Counted from the stretch's first letter, positions 17,192 through 26,800 are shown. The stretch: 64,000 nucleotides of DNA from Pseudomonas sp. ok272 (GCF_900109995.1 NZ_FOCB01000006.1:1-64000), one strand, 5' to 3'. A program made the numbers and translations. Notes: generated by a model not told the origin, from the letters alone.

Positions 17192-20100
17192 TTAGCCGAT
17201 GGTCATCAAGCTGGCATTACCACCCGCCGCAGCGGTGTTGACGCTCAACGCGCGTTCGATCACCAGGCGTTCCAGGGCGATGTTGGTTTCGCCCTGGGAC
17301 AGGCCGTGAACCCCGACGATAGCGCCGGCACGGGTCGCGACTTGCTGGCAGACCGCACGCAACTGGTCGGAGTGACCGTGATGCAACACAGCGTCGATCA
17401 CCACCTCATCCTTCGTCCAGTCGGCCACCCGCTTGATGCGCGCTTGCACTTCTTTTGGCAGACGGGCCAGCAGCGCCTTGCTCAACTCGCTCTCCGGCAT
17501 CACCGCCGAACCACCGACGGCCAGGACCGCCGCCAGTTGGGTCAGCAGGTCGCCTTCGATGTCCGCCAGGCACAGCACGTGTTCACGGGGCAGGATCGCA
17601 TAGCTGTTGCGCTCGCCGGTCGGGCCGGCCAGGGTGCGGGTGATGCCGCTTTGCGATTGTGCCGCGAACTTCACGCACAGGGCGCTGAGGTCGCTCAGTT
17701 GCTGGCTGTCAGCCCAGGCTTGCAGGGCATTGAGTGGCTGGCGCATGGCATCGCGCAGACGGACGTCCGGTGCGTTGTCGGCATCGCCACGGGCGAAGGA
17801 TTGCTCGATGGCATCGCTCGGGCGCGTCGACAGCAGGCGGTACAGGTACAGCGGACCACCGGCTTTGGGGCCCGTGCCCGACAGGCCTTCGCCACCGAAC
17901 GGCTGCACACCGACCACGGCGCCCACGATGTTGCGGTTGACGTAGACGTTACCGGCATTGACGTTGTCGACCACCTTGGCGATGGTCTCGTCGATGCGCG
18001 TGTGCACGCCCAGAGTCAGGCCGTAGCCGGAAGCGTTGATCTGCTCGATCAGTTGATCGATGTCCTTGCGGTTGTAGCGCACCACGTGCAGCACCGGGCC
18101 GAAGATCTCCCGTTGCAGCTCGTCGAAGCTCTCCAGTTCGATCAGGGTTGGCATGACGAACGTGCCGCGCTTGACCTCTTCGACATCGGCGATAGCCACC
18201 TGGTACACGTTGCGACCTTTGTCGCGCATGCCCTGGATGTGCTTGTCGATGCCGGCCTTGGCTTCGGCGTCGATCACCGGGCCAATGTCCACGGACAGGC
18301 GCTCTGGGTTGCCGAGGCGGCATTCAGCCATGGCGCCCTTGAGCATTTCGATCACACGGTCTGCCGAATCTTCCTGCAGGCACAGGACGCGCAGGGCCGA
18401 GCAACGCTGGCCGGCGCTGTCGAAGGCCGACGAGACGACGTCGATCACCACTTGTTCGGTCAAGGCCGAGGAGTCGACGATCATCGCGTTCTGCCCGCCG
18501 GTTTCGGCGATCAGCGGAATCGGTCGGCCCTGGGCATCCAGACGCCCGGCGATGTTGCGTTGCAGCAGGCGCGCCACTTCGGTGGAGCCGGTGAACATCA
18601 CGCCCTTGACGCGTTCATCGCCCACCAGGCCAGCGCCGACGGTTTCGCCACGGCCCGGCAGCAGTTGCAGCACGCCTTCAGGGATACCGGCTTCGAGCAG
18701 CAGGCGCACAGCCTGGGCTGCGACCAGCGGGGTCTGTTCGGCGGGCTTGGCCAGGACCGGGTTGCCGGCGGCCAGGGCGGCGGCGACTTGGCCGCTGAAA
18801 ATGGCCAGCGGGAAGTTCCACGGGCTGATGCACACCACCGGACCCAGTGGGCGGTGGGCGTCGTTGCTGAAATCGTTGCGGGCCTGCACCGCGTAGTAGC
18901 GCAGGAAATCCACCGCCTCGCGCACTTCGGCGATGGCGTTGGCGAAGGTCTTGCCGGCTTCACGGGCCAGCAGGCCCATCAGCGGCTGGATCTCGGCTTC
19001 CATCAGGTCAGCGGCACGTTCCAGGATCGCGGCACGCTCGGCGGGCGGGGTGGCCTGCCAGATCGGTGCGGCGTTGAGGGCGCACTGGATCGCGTTGTCG
19101 ACGTCTTCGACGGTGGCTTCTTGTACATGACCGACCACGTCGCGCAGATCCGCCGGGTTCAGCACCGGTGCCGGGGTTTCGCTGCTCGATGGGCAGCCGA
19201 GCATTGGCGCGGCTTTCCAGTGGTTGTGGGCCGTGGCCAGCAGGGCGCAGGACAGCGACGCCAGGCGGTGTTCGTTGGCCAGGTCGATGCCGGCCGAGTT
19301 GGCGCGTTCGCTGCCATACAAGTCACGCGGCAGCGGGATGCGCGGGTGTGGCAAGCCGAAGCCGCCTTCCAGCGTGGCCATCTGCTCGATGCTGGCCACT
19401 GGATCGGCCACCAGCGCCTGGATCGAGATGGACTGGTCGGCGATCTGGTTGACGAACGAGGTGTTCGCGCCGTTTTCCAGCAAGCGACGCACCAGGTACG
19501 CCAGCAGGGTTTCGTGGGTGCCAACCGGAGCGTACACGCGGCACGGACGGTTCAGCTTGCCTTCGGAAACCTTGCCCACAACCTGTTCGTACAGCGGTTC
19601 ACCCATGCCGTGCAGGCACTGGAACTCGTACTGGCCCGGGTAATAGTTCTGTCCGGCGATGTGGTAGATGGCCGACAGGGTGTGGGCGTTGTGGGTGGCG
19701 AACTGCGGGTAGATGACTTCCGGCACCGACAGCAGCTTGCGTGCGCAGGCGATGTAGGAAACGTCGGTGTACACCTTGCGGGTGTAGACCGGGTAGCCTT
19801 CCAGGCCGTCGACCTGGGCGCGCTTGATTTCGCTGTCCCAGTACGCGCCCTTCACCAGGCGGATCATCAGGCGATGACGGCTGCGGCGTGCCAGGTCGAT
19901 CACGTAGTCGATCACATACGGGCAACGCTTCTGGTAGGCCTGGATCACGAAACCGATGCCGTTCCAGCCGGTCAGTTGCGGCTCGAAGCACAGGCGCTCC
20001 AGCAGGTCCAGCGACAGCTCCAGGCGGTCGGCTTCCTCGGCGTCGATGTTCAGGCCGATGTCGTATTGCTTGGCCAGCAGGGTCAGCGACAGCAGGCGCG

Positions 20101-21145
20101 GGTACAGCTCGTCCATCACGCGCTCGTACTGGGCGCGGCTGTAGCGTGGGTGCAGGGCGGAGAGCTTGATCGAGATGCCCGGGCCTTCATAAATGCCACG
20201 GCCGTGGGAAGCCTTGCCGATGGAATGGATGGCTTGCTCGTAGGACGCGAGGTACTTCTGTGCGTCATGTTCGGTCAGTGCGGCTTCACCGAGCATGTCG
20301 TAGGAATAGCGGAAGCCCTTGGATTCGAACTTGCTGGCGTTGGCCAGGGCTTCGGCGATGGTTTCGCCGGTGACGAACTGCTCGCCCATCAGGCGCATGG
20401 CCATGTCGACGCCCTTGCGGATCATCGGCTCGCCGCTCTTGCCGATAATGCGGCCCAGGGACGAGGTCAGGCCGGCTTCGTTGTGGGTGGCGACCAGTTT
20501 GCCGGTCAGCAGCAGGCCCCAGGTGGCGGCGTTGACGAACAGCGATGGGCTGTTGCCCAGGTGCGGCTGCCAGTTGCCGGTGCTGATTTTGTCGCGGATC
20601 AGTGCATCGCGGGTGCCCTTGTCGGGGATGCGCAGCAGCGCCTCGGCCAGGCACATCAGGGCGACGCCTTCCTGGGACGACAGGGAAAACTCCTGCAACA
20701 GGCCTTGCACGATGCCTGCACGACCACCGGCACTCTTCTGATTGCGCAGCTTCTCGGCAATCGAGGCGGCGAGCTTGTTGGTGGCTTCGGCCATCGCGGC
20801 CGGCAGTCGCGCCTGCTCCATCAGCATCGGTACCACTTCGGGTTCCGGACGACGGTAGGCGGCGGTGATCGAGGCGCGCAGGACCGATTGCGGCAGGATG
20901 CTTTCGGCGAACTCCAGGAAGCACTGGTGCGCGTGGTCGGCGGGGGCCTCGGCGCTGTCATCAGTGTCCGGGCGGGCTGCGCCGCTCAGTTCAGTCAGGG
21001 TTGCACCACCCTCGAGTTTCTCCAGGTAATTGAAGATCGCCTGCTTGATCAGCCAGTGCGGCGTGCGATCAATCGAGGTCGCGGCGGCTTTCAGGCGTTC
21101 GCGGGTTGGGTCGTCGAGTTTGACCCCAAGGGTGGTGGTAGCCAT
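17192..21145 (-). CDS. putA: Proline dehydrogenase / P5C dehydrogenase / put repressor PutA
   Basis: A trifunctional 1317-residue flavoprotein oxidising proline to glutamate. Residues 1-50 form a ribbon-helix-helix DNA-binding domain (TTTLGVKLDDPTRERLKAAA). Residues ~200-570 are the proline dehydrogenase barrel ('RLVKGAYWDSEIKRAQ', 'FATHNAHTLS'). Residues ~640-1120 are the P5C dehydrogenase with NAD-binding 'ISPWNFPLAIFSGQVAAALA' and the catalytic cysteine in 'FDSAGQRCSALRV'. The start at 21145 (MATTTLGV) begins the DNA-binding domain and gives the usual family length. It is divergent from putP. As in E. coli, PutA likely represses both genes until proline reduces its flavin and moves it to the membrane. 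Confidence 0.97.
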   Translation of the reverse strand: MATTTLGVKLDDPTRERLKAAATSIDRTPHWLIKQAIFNYLEKLEGGATLTELSGAARPDTDDSAEAPADHAHQCFLEFAESILPQSVLRASITAAYRRPEPEVVPMLMEQARLPAAMAEATNKLAASIAEKLRNQKSAGGRAGIVQGLLQEFSLSSQEGVALMCLAEALLRIPDKGTRDALIRDKISTGNWQPHLGNSPSLFVNAATWGLLLTGKLVATHNEAGLTSSLGRIIGKSGEPMIRKGVDMAMRLMGEQFVTGETIAEALANASKFESKGFRYSYDMLGEAALTEHDAQKYLASYEQAIHSIGKASHGRGIYEGPGISIKLSALHPRYSRAQYERVMDELYPRLLSLTLLAKQYDIGLNIDAEEADRLELSLDLLERLCFEPQLTGWNGIGFVIQAYQKRCPYVIDYVIDLARRSRHRLMIRLVKGAYWDSEIKRAQVDGLEGYPVYTRKVYTDVSYIACARKLLSVPEVIYPQFATHNAHTLSAIYHIAGQNYYPGQYEFQCLHGMGEPLYEQVVGKVSEGKLNRPCRVYAPVGTHETLLAYLVRRLLENGANTSFVNQIADQSISIQALVADPVASIEQMATLEGGFGLPHPRIPLPRDLYGSERANSAGIDLANEHRLASLSCALLATAHNHWKAAPMLGCPSSSETPAPVLNPADLRDVVGHVQEATVEDVDNAIQCALNAAPIWQATPPAERAAILERAADLMEAEIQPLMGLLAREAGKTFANAIAEVREAVDFLRYYAVQARNDFSNDAHRPLGPVVCISPWNFPLAIFSGQVAAALAAGNPVLAKPAEQTPLVAAQAVRLLLEAGIPEGVLQLLPGRGETVGAGLVGDERVKGVMFTGSTEVARLLQRNIAGRLDAQGRPIPLIAETGGQNAMIVDSSALTEQVVIDVVSSAFDSAGQRCSALRVLCLQEDSADRVIEMLKGAMAECRLGNPERLSVDIGPVIDAEAKAGIDKHIQGMRDKGRNVYQVAIADVEEVKRGTFVMPTLIELESFDELQREIFGPVLHVVRYNRKDIDQLIEQINASGYGLTLGVHTRIDETIAKVVDNVNAGNVYVNRNIVGAVVGVQPFGGEGLSGTGPKAGGPLYLYRLLSTRPSDAIEQSFARGDADNAPDVRLRDAMRQPLNALQAWADSQQLSDLSALCVKFAAQSQSGITRTLAGPTGERNSYAILPREHVLCLADIEGDLLTQLAAVLAVGGSAVMPESELSKALLARLPKEVQARIKRVADWTKDEVVIDAVLHHGHSDQLRAVCQQVATRAGAIVGVHGLSQGETNIALERLVIERALSVNTAAAGGNASLMTIG

Positions 21146-21217
21146 GTTTTTATCCTCATGTTTGCCACGATTGCGTGGCATCAGCTGGCGGCAAGATTAG
21201 CCGTGCACTGAATGAGG

Positions 21218-21456
21218 TGCAACCGGGTGCAACCCCTTTTTGTCGGAAAAATCCGCAGCTCGTCAGGAAATAAACTCTTCTATCTCCTTGTCACGTCTTC
21301 TTGGCGTGTTTCAGGTGGGGCGCCATGGGTTTTTGCGCCGAAAAGCAGCAAAAAGGCGTCATTGAGAAATATTTCCGACTAGGTGCAACTTATTCGAAGA
21401 AAATTGGTTGCACCTTGTTTGCTTTGTTGAATAGCATCCGCGCCACAAAGTGCAAC
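21218..21456. promoter_or_regulatory. put control region with five PutA-type GTTGCA sites
   Basis: The hexamer GTTGCA (or its complement TGCAAC) occurs at 21218-21223, 21228-21233, 21384-21389, 21407-21412 and 21451-21456. The third and fourth form a perfect inverted pair, AGGTGCAAC and GTTGCACCT, spanning 21381-21415. GTTGCA is the operator core reported for the E. coli PutA ribbon-helix-helix domain, and this PutA has that domain. The sites fill the putA-putP gap, consistent with autorepression and control of putP. The remainder of the gap shows no gene. Confidence 0.7.
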
Positions 21457-21605
21457 CGCTCACAAGGCGGTGCATCGGCTGATGGCTTTCCTGGGGAAAC
21501 ATCAGTCATAAATGCGCGGATCTCCCGAACGTCCTTCAAACGACATCGTTTGGCGACGGGTCTACAGACCGCAGCGACATAAAAACAAAGCCAGGGCGAA
21601 ATTGA

Positions 21606-23090
21606 ATGACTGCTAGTAACCCAACCCTGATCACGTTCGTGATCTACATCGCAGCAATGGTGCTGATCGGCCTGATGGCTTATCGCTCCACCAACAACCT
21701 TTCCGACTACATTCTCGGTGGCCGTAGCCTGGGCAGCGTCGTGACCGCGCTTTCCGCTGGCGCCTCCGATATGAGTGGCTGGTTGTTGATGGGCTTGCCG
21801 GGCGCGATCTACATGTCGGGCCTGTCGGAAAGCTGGATTGCCATTGGCCTGATCATCGGTGCCTACCTGAACTGGCTGTTCGTTGCCGGGCGCCTGCGGG
21901 TGCAGACCGAGCACAACGGCGATGCACTGACGCTGCCGGACTACTTCTCCAGCCGCTTTGAAGACAAGAGCGGCCTGCTGCGCATCATCTCGGCCGTCGT
22001 GATCCTGGTGTTCTTCACCATCTACTGCGCCTCCGGCATCGTGGCCGGTGCTCGTTTGTTCGAAAGCACCTTCGGCATGTCCTACGAGACGGCGCTGTGG
22101 GCCGGTGCTGCGGCGACCATTGCCTACACCTTCATCGGTGGTTTCCTGGCAGTGAGCTGGACGGACACCGTGCAAGCCACGCTGATGATCTTCGCCCTGT
22201 TGCTGACGCCGATCATCGTGCTGCTGGCCACTGGCGGCGTCGATACCACGTTCCTGGCGATCAAAGCGCAGAACCCTGACAACTTCAACATGCTCAAGGG
22301 CACGAGCTTCATCGGCATCATCTCGCTGATGGGCTGGGGCCTGGGCTACTTCGGCCAGCCGCACATCCTGGCGCGCTTCATGGCCGCCGACTCGGTGAAG
22401 TCGATTGCCAAGGCGCGACGTATCTCCATGACCTGGATGATCCTGTGCCTGGCCGGTACGGTTGCCGTGGGCTTCTTCGGTATCGCTTACTTCTCGACGC
22501 ACCCGGAACTCGCCGCTCCCGTGACCGAGAACCACGAACGTGTGTTCATCGAACTGGCCAAGCTGCTGTTCAATCCGTGGATTGCCGGTGTCCTGCTGTC
22601 GGCCATCCTGGCCGCAGTGATGAGCACCCTGAGCTGCCAACTGTTGGTGTGCTCCAGCGCCCTGACCGAAGACTTCTACAAGGCTTTCCTGCGTAAGAAC
22701 GCCTCCCAGCTTGAGCTGGTATGGGTCGGTCGCGCCATGGTGCTGGCCGTTGCGCTGATTGCCATCGCCATGGCGGCCAACCCGGAAAACCGCGTGCTGG
22801 GCCTGGTTAGCTACGCCTGGGCCGGCTTCGGTGCTGCCTTTGGTCCGGTGGTCCTGATCTCGGTACTGTGGAGAGGCATGACCCGTAATGGCGCCCTGGC
22901 CGGTATCGTGGTCGGTGCTGTGACCGTGATCGTCTGGAAGCACTTTGCCCTGTTTGGCCTGTACGAAATCATCCCAGGCTTCATCTTTGCCAGCCTGGCG
23001 ATTTACCTGGTGAGCAAGCAAGGCACGCCAACGGCGGGCATGCTGCAGCGCTTTGCGGCGGCCGAGAAGGATTTTCACCTGAACAAGTGA
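21606..23090 (+). CDS. putP: Sodium/proline symporter
   Basis: A 494-residue solute:sodium symporter with about 13 membrane helices. The N-terminal block 'GGRSLGSVVTALSAGASDMS' and 'GWLLMGLPGAIYMSGLSESW' contains the Na+ and proline-binding residues of PutP; later blocks 'GWGLGYFGQPHILARFMAA' and 'LSAILAAVMSTLSCQLLV' are also diagnostic. It imports proline for catabolism by the divergently encoded PutA. The ATG at 21606 follows AGGGCGAAATTGA. Expression is probably controlled by PutA through the sites at 21218-21456, and transcription ends at the hairpin after 23130. Confidence 0.97.
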   Translation: MTASNPTLITFVIYIAAMVLIGLMAYRSTNNLSDYILGGRSLGSVVTALSAGASDMSGWLLMGLPGAIYMSGLSESWIAIGLIIGAYLNWLFVAGRLRVQTEHNGDALTLPDYFSSRFEDKSGLLRIISAVVILVFFTIYCASGIVAGARLFESTFGMSYETALWAGAAATIAYTFIGGFLAVSWTDTVQATLMIFALLLTPIIVLLATGGVDTTFLAIKAQNPDNFNMLKGTSFIGIISLMGWGLGYFGQPHILARFMAADSVKSIAKARRISMTWMILCLAGTVAVGFFGIAYFSTHPELAAPVTENHERVFIELAKLLFNPWIAGVLLSAILAAVMSTLSCQLLVCSSALTEDFYKAFLRKNASQLELVWVGRAMVLAVALIAIAMAANPENRVLGLVSYAWAGFGAAFGPVVLISVLWRGMTRNGALAGIVVGAVTVIVWKHFALFGLYEIIPGFIFASLAIYLVSKQGTPTAGMLQRFAAAEKDFHLNK

Positions 23091-23129
23091 GGCTCGCAGC
23101 CCATGGGCTGATCCCTCGCTGATACAAAG

Positions 23130-23168
23130 AACGGCCCGCAGCCTTTTGGTTGCGGGCCGTTTTTTTTG
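23130..23168 (+). terminator. Rho-independent terminator of putP
   Basis: An 11-bp stem, AACGGCCCGCA with TGCGGGCCGTT around a short loop, is followed by an eight-T run at 23161-23168. It is 39 bp after the putP stop. Confidence 0.93.
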
Positions 23169-23326
23169 GCCAGGTATTGAGGGTTGTATGTAGTCTCAGG
23201 CTTCAGTTTTTGAAGGAAAGGTCTCTAAAGCAGAAGGGCAAATCTGAATTTGCTGCCCTCCGGTCAACGGCCCAGACCCCTCATGCAGAATCGCCGCCTC
23301 CCCTTCCGTAGAGGCGCCGACCCTTC

Positions 23327-26300
23327 ATGCCCGCCAATCAATCGCGTTTCACGTTGACCCTCGAAGGCGCCCAGGATCAACTCAAGGTGCTTGGCTTCAC
23401 GGGCAGGGAAACGATCAGCCAGCCGTACCGTTTCGACCTGGAACTGGTCAGCGATCGCCCGGACCTGGACCTCGATGCGCTCCTGCATCGCCAGGCGTTC
23501 CTGGGCTTTGGCGACGCCGGCGCGGGTGTCCATGGCCAGGTGTATCGCGTGGCCCAGGGCGACAGCGGCCATCGCCAGACCCACTATCACCTCAGCCTGG
23601 TGCCCCGGCTGGCGTACCTGTCAGGGCAAATCGACCAGCGTATTTTCCAGGGCTTGAGCGTCCCGCAGATCATCGAGCAGGTGTTGAAGCGCCACGGCAT
23701 CCTCGGTGATGCCTTTGCATTGCGCCTCGCTCGTAAGTACCCGGTGCGCGAGTACTGCGTGCAATACGCCGAGAGCGACCTGGCGTTCATCCAGCGGTTG
23801 TGCGCCGAGATCGGCATTCACTACCACTTCCAGCACCGCGCAGATGGCCACTTGCTGGTGTTCGGTGATGATCAGGCGGTGTTCCCCCGCCTGGCGCAAC
23901 CCACGCTGTACCTGCCAGACAGCACCTTGGCCCCGGAGCCCACCATCAAGCGCTTGCAGGTGCGCCTGGAAACCCGGACCAGCGCGGTTGCCCTGCGCGA
24001 CTACGACTTTGAGAAGCCCGGGATCATGCTGCACAGCGCAGTAGAGGGTGAGCGTCAGCCGCGCCTGGAAGACTTCCACTACCCCGGCCAGTTCACCGAC
24101 CGTGACCGTGGCTGGAGCCTGGCGCAGTTGGCCCTGGAGCGTCACGGTGCCGACTTCTGCCAGGCCGAAGGTGCCAGCGATCAACCCGCGCTGGCCGCCG
24201 GGTACGTGCTGTCATTGGCCGAGCATCCACGCCAGGCATGGAACGCCCCGTGGCTGATCACCACCGTCGAGCATCACGGACGCCAGCCGCAAGTGCTGGA
24301 AGAGACCGCCGACAGCGAGGGCTTCCAGGGCTATCGCAATACGTTCCTGGCCACGCCGTTCGACATACCGTTCCGCCCGCCCTTGTTCGAACATCGGCCC
24401 CGGGCGGTGGGCTACCAGCACGCGGTGGTCAAGGGGCGCCCGGGCAGCGAAATCGATTGCGATCCGTATGGGCGGGTCCGGGTGCAATTCGTCTGGGACC
24501 GCCAGGCCAAGCCCGACGAAGCGTCCAGTTGCTGGCTGCGGGTCGCCAGTGGCTGGGCCCATGACGGCTACGGCACGGTGCTGATCCCACGGGTCGGCAT
24601 GGAAGTGCTGGTCGGCTTTGTCGATGGCGACCCCGACAAGCCACTGATCATGGGCTGCCTGCCCAATGGCGAGAACCGGACGCCGCTCGACCTGCCAGCG
24701 AGCCAGACCCGCAGTATCTTTCGTAGCCAGAGCAGCCCCGGCGGCGGTGGCTACAACGAAGTCCGGATCGAAGACCGCAAGGGCGCCGAGGAAATCTACC
24801 TGCGGGCCGAGCGCAACTGGACCCAGCACGTGCGCAACGACCTGCACGTGCAGGTCGACCATCAGCGCAGTGTGCTGGTCACAGGGTTGGACCAGCATGA
24901 ACTCAAGGACGAGGAACACCGCCTCACCCACGGCCATCGCCGTACCGAGTTGCGCCAGGACGATCACCTGCAGGTCAGCGGTGACCGGCACATCCGGGTC
25001 CGCAGCCAGTCGTCCCATGCCAGCCAACGGATTCAACTGAGTGCCGGGCAGCAGGTGGTGATCGACGGCGGCACCCACGCGACGATCCAGGCGGGCGGGA
25101 ACTGGATCAGCATCAGCGCCGCGGGGATCTTCAGCAGCACGCCGATCCAGGTGGGTGGCTCGGCGATGCCACTGCGCCGGGCCGCGCCCGCGATGCCCGG
25201 TCTGCCCGAGGCCATGGCGACCTCGGAACCGGCCACCCTCGGCCCGGCGCAGTTGCTCAACCTGCAAAGCGCCGCGCCGTTCTGTGAAGAGTGCGAGCGC
25301 TGCAAGGACGGCCTGTGTGCAACGCCGAGTCCGACCACACCGACCGGAACGGCCAAGACGTCGGCGAGCACAGACATCGAGCCGGGCTTCCACCTCGTCA
25401 GCCACGCCATGCCCCGGGCGGCGATGGAGTCGCTGCTGTTTGAACAGGCCAGCCCCGAGGTGCTGGCGAAGTTCCGCCAACTCAATCCACACCTGGGCAA
25501 CTACGCCAAACCCGGCCAATTGCTGGTCCTCAGCGACCCGCGCAACACCCAATGCACCCGCGAAGAAGCCCTGCTGATGGAAGCCGCGCTAAAGGTCGAC
25601 GCCGCACTGGAGCCGTTGACGGACGCCGAGGCGGAGTTCATGGCCCGCCATCACGACGAGATTGAGTCGTTTCTGATGCAGGGCTCAACCTCCATTGGCA
25701 TCGGGGCCGCGATGTTCGGCGAGCACCTGTCGAAGCTGAGCACCACCCTCAAGCAAATAGAAGACCTGCACATACACACCTTCAACACCCACGGAGCGCT
25801 CAAGGGTGATGACTTTCTCAAGCAGCGTGCAGCGCTGCTGAAACAACTGGATAGCAGCCTGGGACCGTTGGTGCGCAAAGGCGTGGGCATTCCCGAGCAC
25901 CAGAAGCTCAAGCACGCACTGGGCATCTCCACCAAAAGCCTGGTGCATCACTGGAAAAAGGCCGGCACGGCGGGCGGGATGCCGGGCTACGCCACCCATA
26001 TCGATGGGGTGAGCAAGGCGAGCAAGGTGATCAAGCTTGGAGGCTGGGTGGGAATCGGGATGGGAGCCGCAGGGTCGGGGTTGAAGGTCAAGGAAACTTG
26101 CCGGGTGGGCACGGAAGAGGCTTGTCGGAAGGTGAAGTTTACGGAGGTGGGGAAGTTTGGTGGTGGGGCGACACTAGGTTCACTCGGTGGGTGGGCTGGT
26201 CTAGGGGTTTGTGTGGGGATAGGTGTCGGTACTGCTGGTGTCGGGGGTGCTGTCTGCGCATTGGTTTTAGTTGGGGCTGGAACTTATGTTGGTGGGGAGG

Positions 26301-26359
26301 CTGGAGCGGCACTAGGGGACAAACTAGGTGAGATTGTTTATGAGACGATTTATCAATGA
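23327..26359 (+). CDS. vgrG: Evolved VgrG (TssI) with C-terminal glycine-zipper putative toxin
   Basis: A 1010-residue T6SS spike protein. Residues 1-~610 are standard VgrG: gp27-like part (RFTLTLEGAQDQLKVLGFTG), OB/gp5 needle ('DPYGRVRVQFVWDR', 'GMEVLVGFVDGDPDKPLIMG') and a DUF2345-type beta-helix ending near 'GNWISISAAGIFSSTPIQVG'. A linker with four cysteines (653, 656, 659, 664) follows, then a LysM-like segment at ~685-735 ('GFHLVSHAMPRAAMESLLFE', 'FRQLNPHLGNYAKPGQLLVL'), a helical region, and at ~905-1001 very glycine-rich hydrophobic stretches ('GLGVCVGIGVGTAGVGGAVC'). The tail resembles pore-forming or membrane-depolarising effectors; that role is inferred. Base composition turns AT-richer after ~26100. 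The stop overlaps the first immunity gene (ATGA). ATG 23327 has only a weak GAGG. Confidence 0.88.
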   Translation: MPANQSRFTLTLEGAQDQLKVLGFTGRETISQPYRFDLELVSDRPDLDLDALLHRQAFLGFGDAGAGVHGQVYRVAQGDSGHRQTHYHLSLVPRLAYLSGQIDQRIFQGLSVPQIIEQVLKRHGILGDAFALRLARKYPVREYCVQYAESDLAFIQRLCAEIGIHYHFQHRADGHLLVFGDDQAVFPRLAQPTLYLPDSTLAPEPTIKRLQVRLETRTSAVALRDYDFEKPGIMLHSAVEGERQPRLEDFHYPGQFTDRDRGWSLAQLALERHGADFCQAEGASDQPALAAGYVLSLAEHPRQAWNAPWLITTVEHHGRQPQVLEETADSEGFQGYRNTFLATPFDIPFRPPLFEHRPRAVGYQHAVVKGRPGSEIDCDPYGRVRVQFVWDRQAKPDEASSCWLRVASGWAHDGYGTVLIPRVGMEVLVGFVDGDPDKPLIMGCLPNGENRTPLDLPASQTRSIFRSQSSPGGGGYNEVRIEDRKGAEEIYLRAERNWTQHVRNDLHVQVDHQRSVLVTGLDQHELKDEEHRLTHGHRRTELRQDDHLQVSGDRHIRVRSQSSHASQRIQLSAGQQVVIDGGTHATIQAGGNWISISAAGIFSSTPIQVGGSAMPLRRAAPAMPGLPEAMATSEPATLGPAQLLNLQSAAPFCEECERCKDGLCATPSPTTPTGTAKTSASTDIEPGFHLVSHAMPRAAMESLLFEQASPEVLAKFRQLNPHLGNYAKPGQLLVLSDPRNTQCTREEALLMEAALKVDAALEPLTDAEAEFMARHHDEIESFLMQGSTSIGIGAAMFGEHLSKLSTTLKQIEDLHIHTFNTHGALKGDDFLKQRAALLKQLDSSLGPLVRKGVGIPEHQKLKHALGISTKSLVHHWKKAGTAGGMPGYATHIDGVSKASKVIKLGGWVGIGMGAAGSGLKVKETCRVGTEEACRKVKFTEVGKFGGGATLGSLGGWAGLGVCVGIGVGTAGVGGAVCALVLVGAGTYVGGEAGAALGDKLGEIVYETIYQ

Positions 26360-26748
26360 GAGACCCATATGAGGTTATCTTTGTGCTCGTCGTGGGCGGT
26401 TTGATATTTTTGCTTGGTTTTATTTTTATATTTGGATTGATTTATCTCGCGCTATTTAAAATGGAGACAATACTTAAGTCGCTTCGTAACTCTCGGGGGA
26501 TAGAAGTGAGGAGGCCATTTATGAAGACGGGCGTGTATGGTGTTTACTTTATGATGATTGCTGTGGTGGTTTACTTGGGTTTTTCACGGAGATCAATTCA
26601 GATTGGTGATCTGAGTGAAGAGGATTATCGAAGTTTTCCCCGAGGGCTTCTTCGGTTTATAAAGATTTTAAATGGTGTCGCCTATGTGGGTGTTTTTTTG
26701 GCGGTTGTGTATTTTAGTGTTATGAAATATATGGGGTGGATGAAGTGA
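26356..26748 (+). CDS. Putative membrane immunity protein, copy 1
   Basis: A 130-residue protein with about three hydrophobic segments: ~6-32, ~65-82 and ~105-125. It starts at ATG 26356 inside the vgrG stop (ATGA), so it is translationally coupled to the toxin-bearing VgrG and is the best candidate for its cognate immunity protein. The array motifs are 'IFGLIYLALFKM', 'LRNSRGIE' and 'SEEDYRSFPRGLLRFIK'. It is colinear with copy 5 (same length and most residues identical), much closer to it than to copies 2-4. The sequence is T-rich and codon use is unlike the surrounding housekeeping genes. Immunity by inner-membrane proteins fits a membrane-targeting toxin; this is inference. Confidence 0.7.
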   Translation: MRDPYEVIFVLVVGGLIFLLGFIFIFGLIYLALFKMETILKSLRNSRGIEVRRPFMKTGVYGVYFMMIAVVVYLGFSRRSIQIGDLSEEDYRSFPRGLLRFIKILNGVAYVGVFLAVVYFSVMKYMGWMK

Positions 26749-26759
26749 GCGTGGTCATA

Positions 26760-26800
26760 GGTCTAGGTACTGCAAGCCTCAATATGAGGCGGTGAGGTGA
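26760..26800 (+). pseudogene. Relic of toxin 3' end before immunity copy 2
   Basis: Between copies 1 and 2, one frame reads VVIGLGTASL, like the toxin's glycine-zipper stretch. Another ends Y-E-A-V-R-stop (TATGAG at 26783, stop 26798-26800), comparable with the live toxin's Y-E-T-I-Y-Q-stop. The stop overlaps the GTG start of copy 2 (GTGA), as the vgrG stop overlaps copy 1. The similarity is weak on its own and gains weight from the equivalent sequences before copies 4 and 5. Confidence 0.45.

Noticed and set aside
17153..21211. 1352-codon + strand frame opposite putA
   Set aside because: Despite its length it mirrors putA codon by codon and has no recognisable domain; putA carries all expected catalytic motifs.
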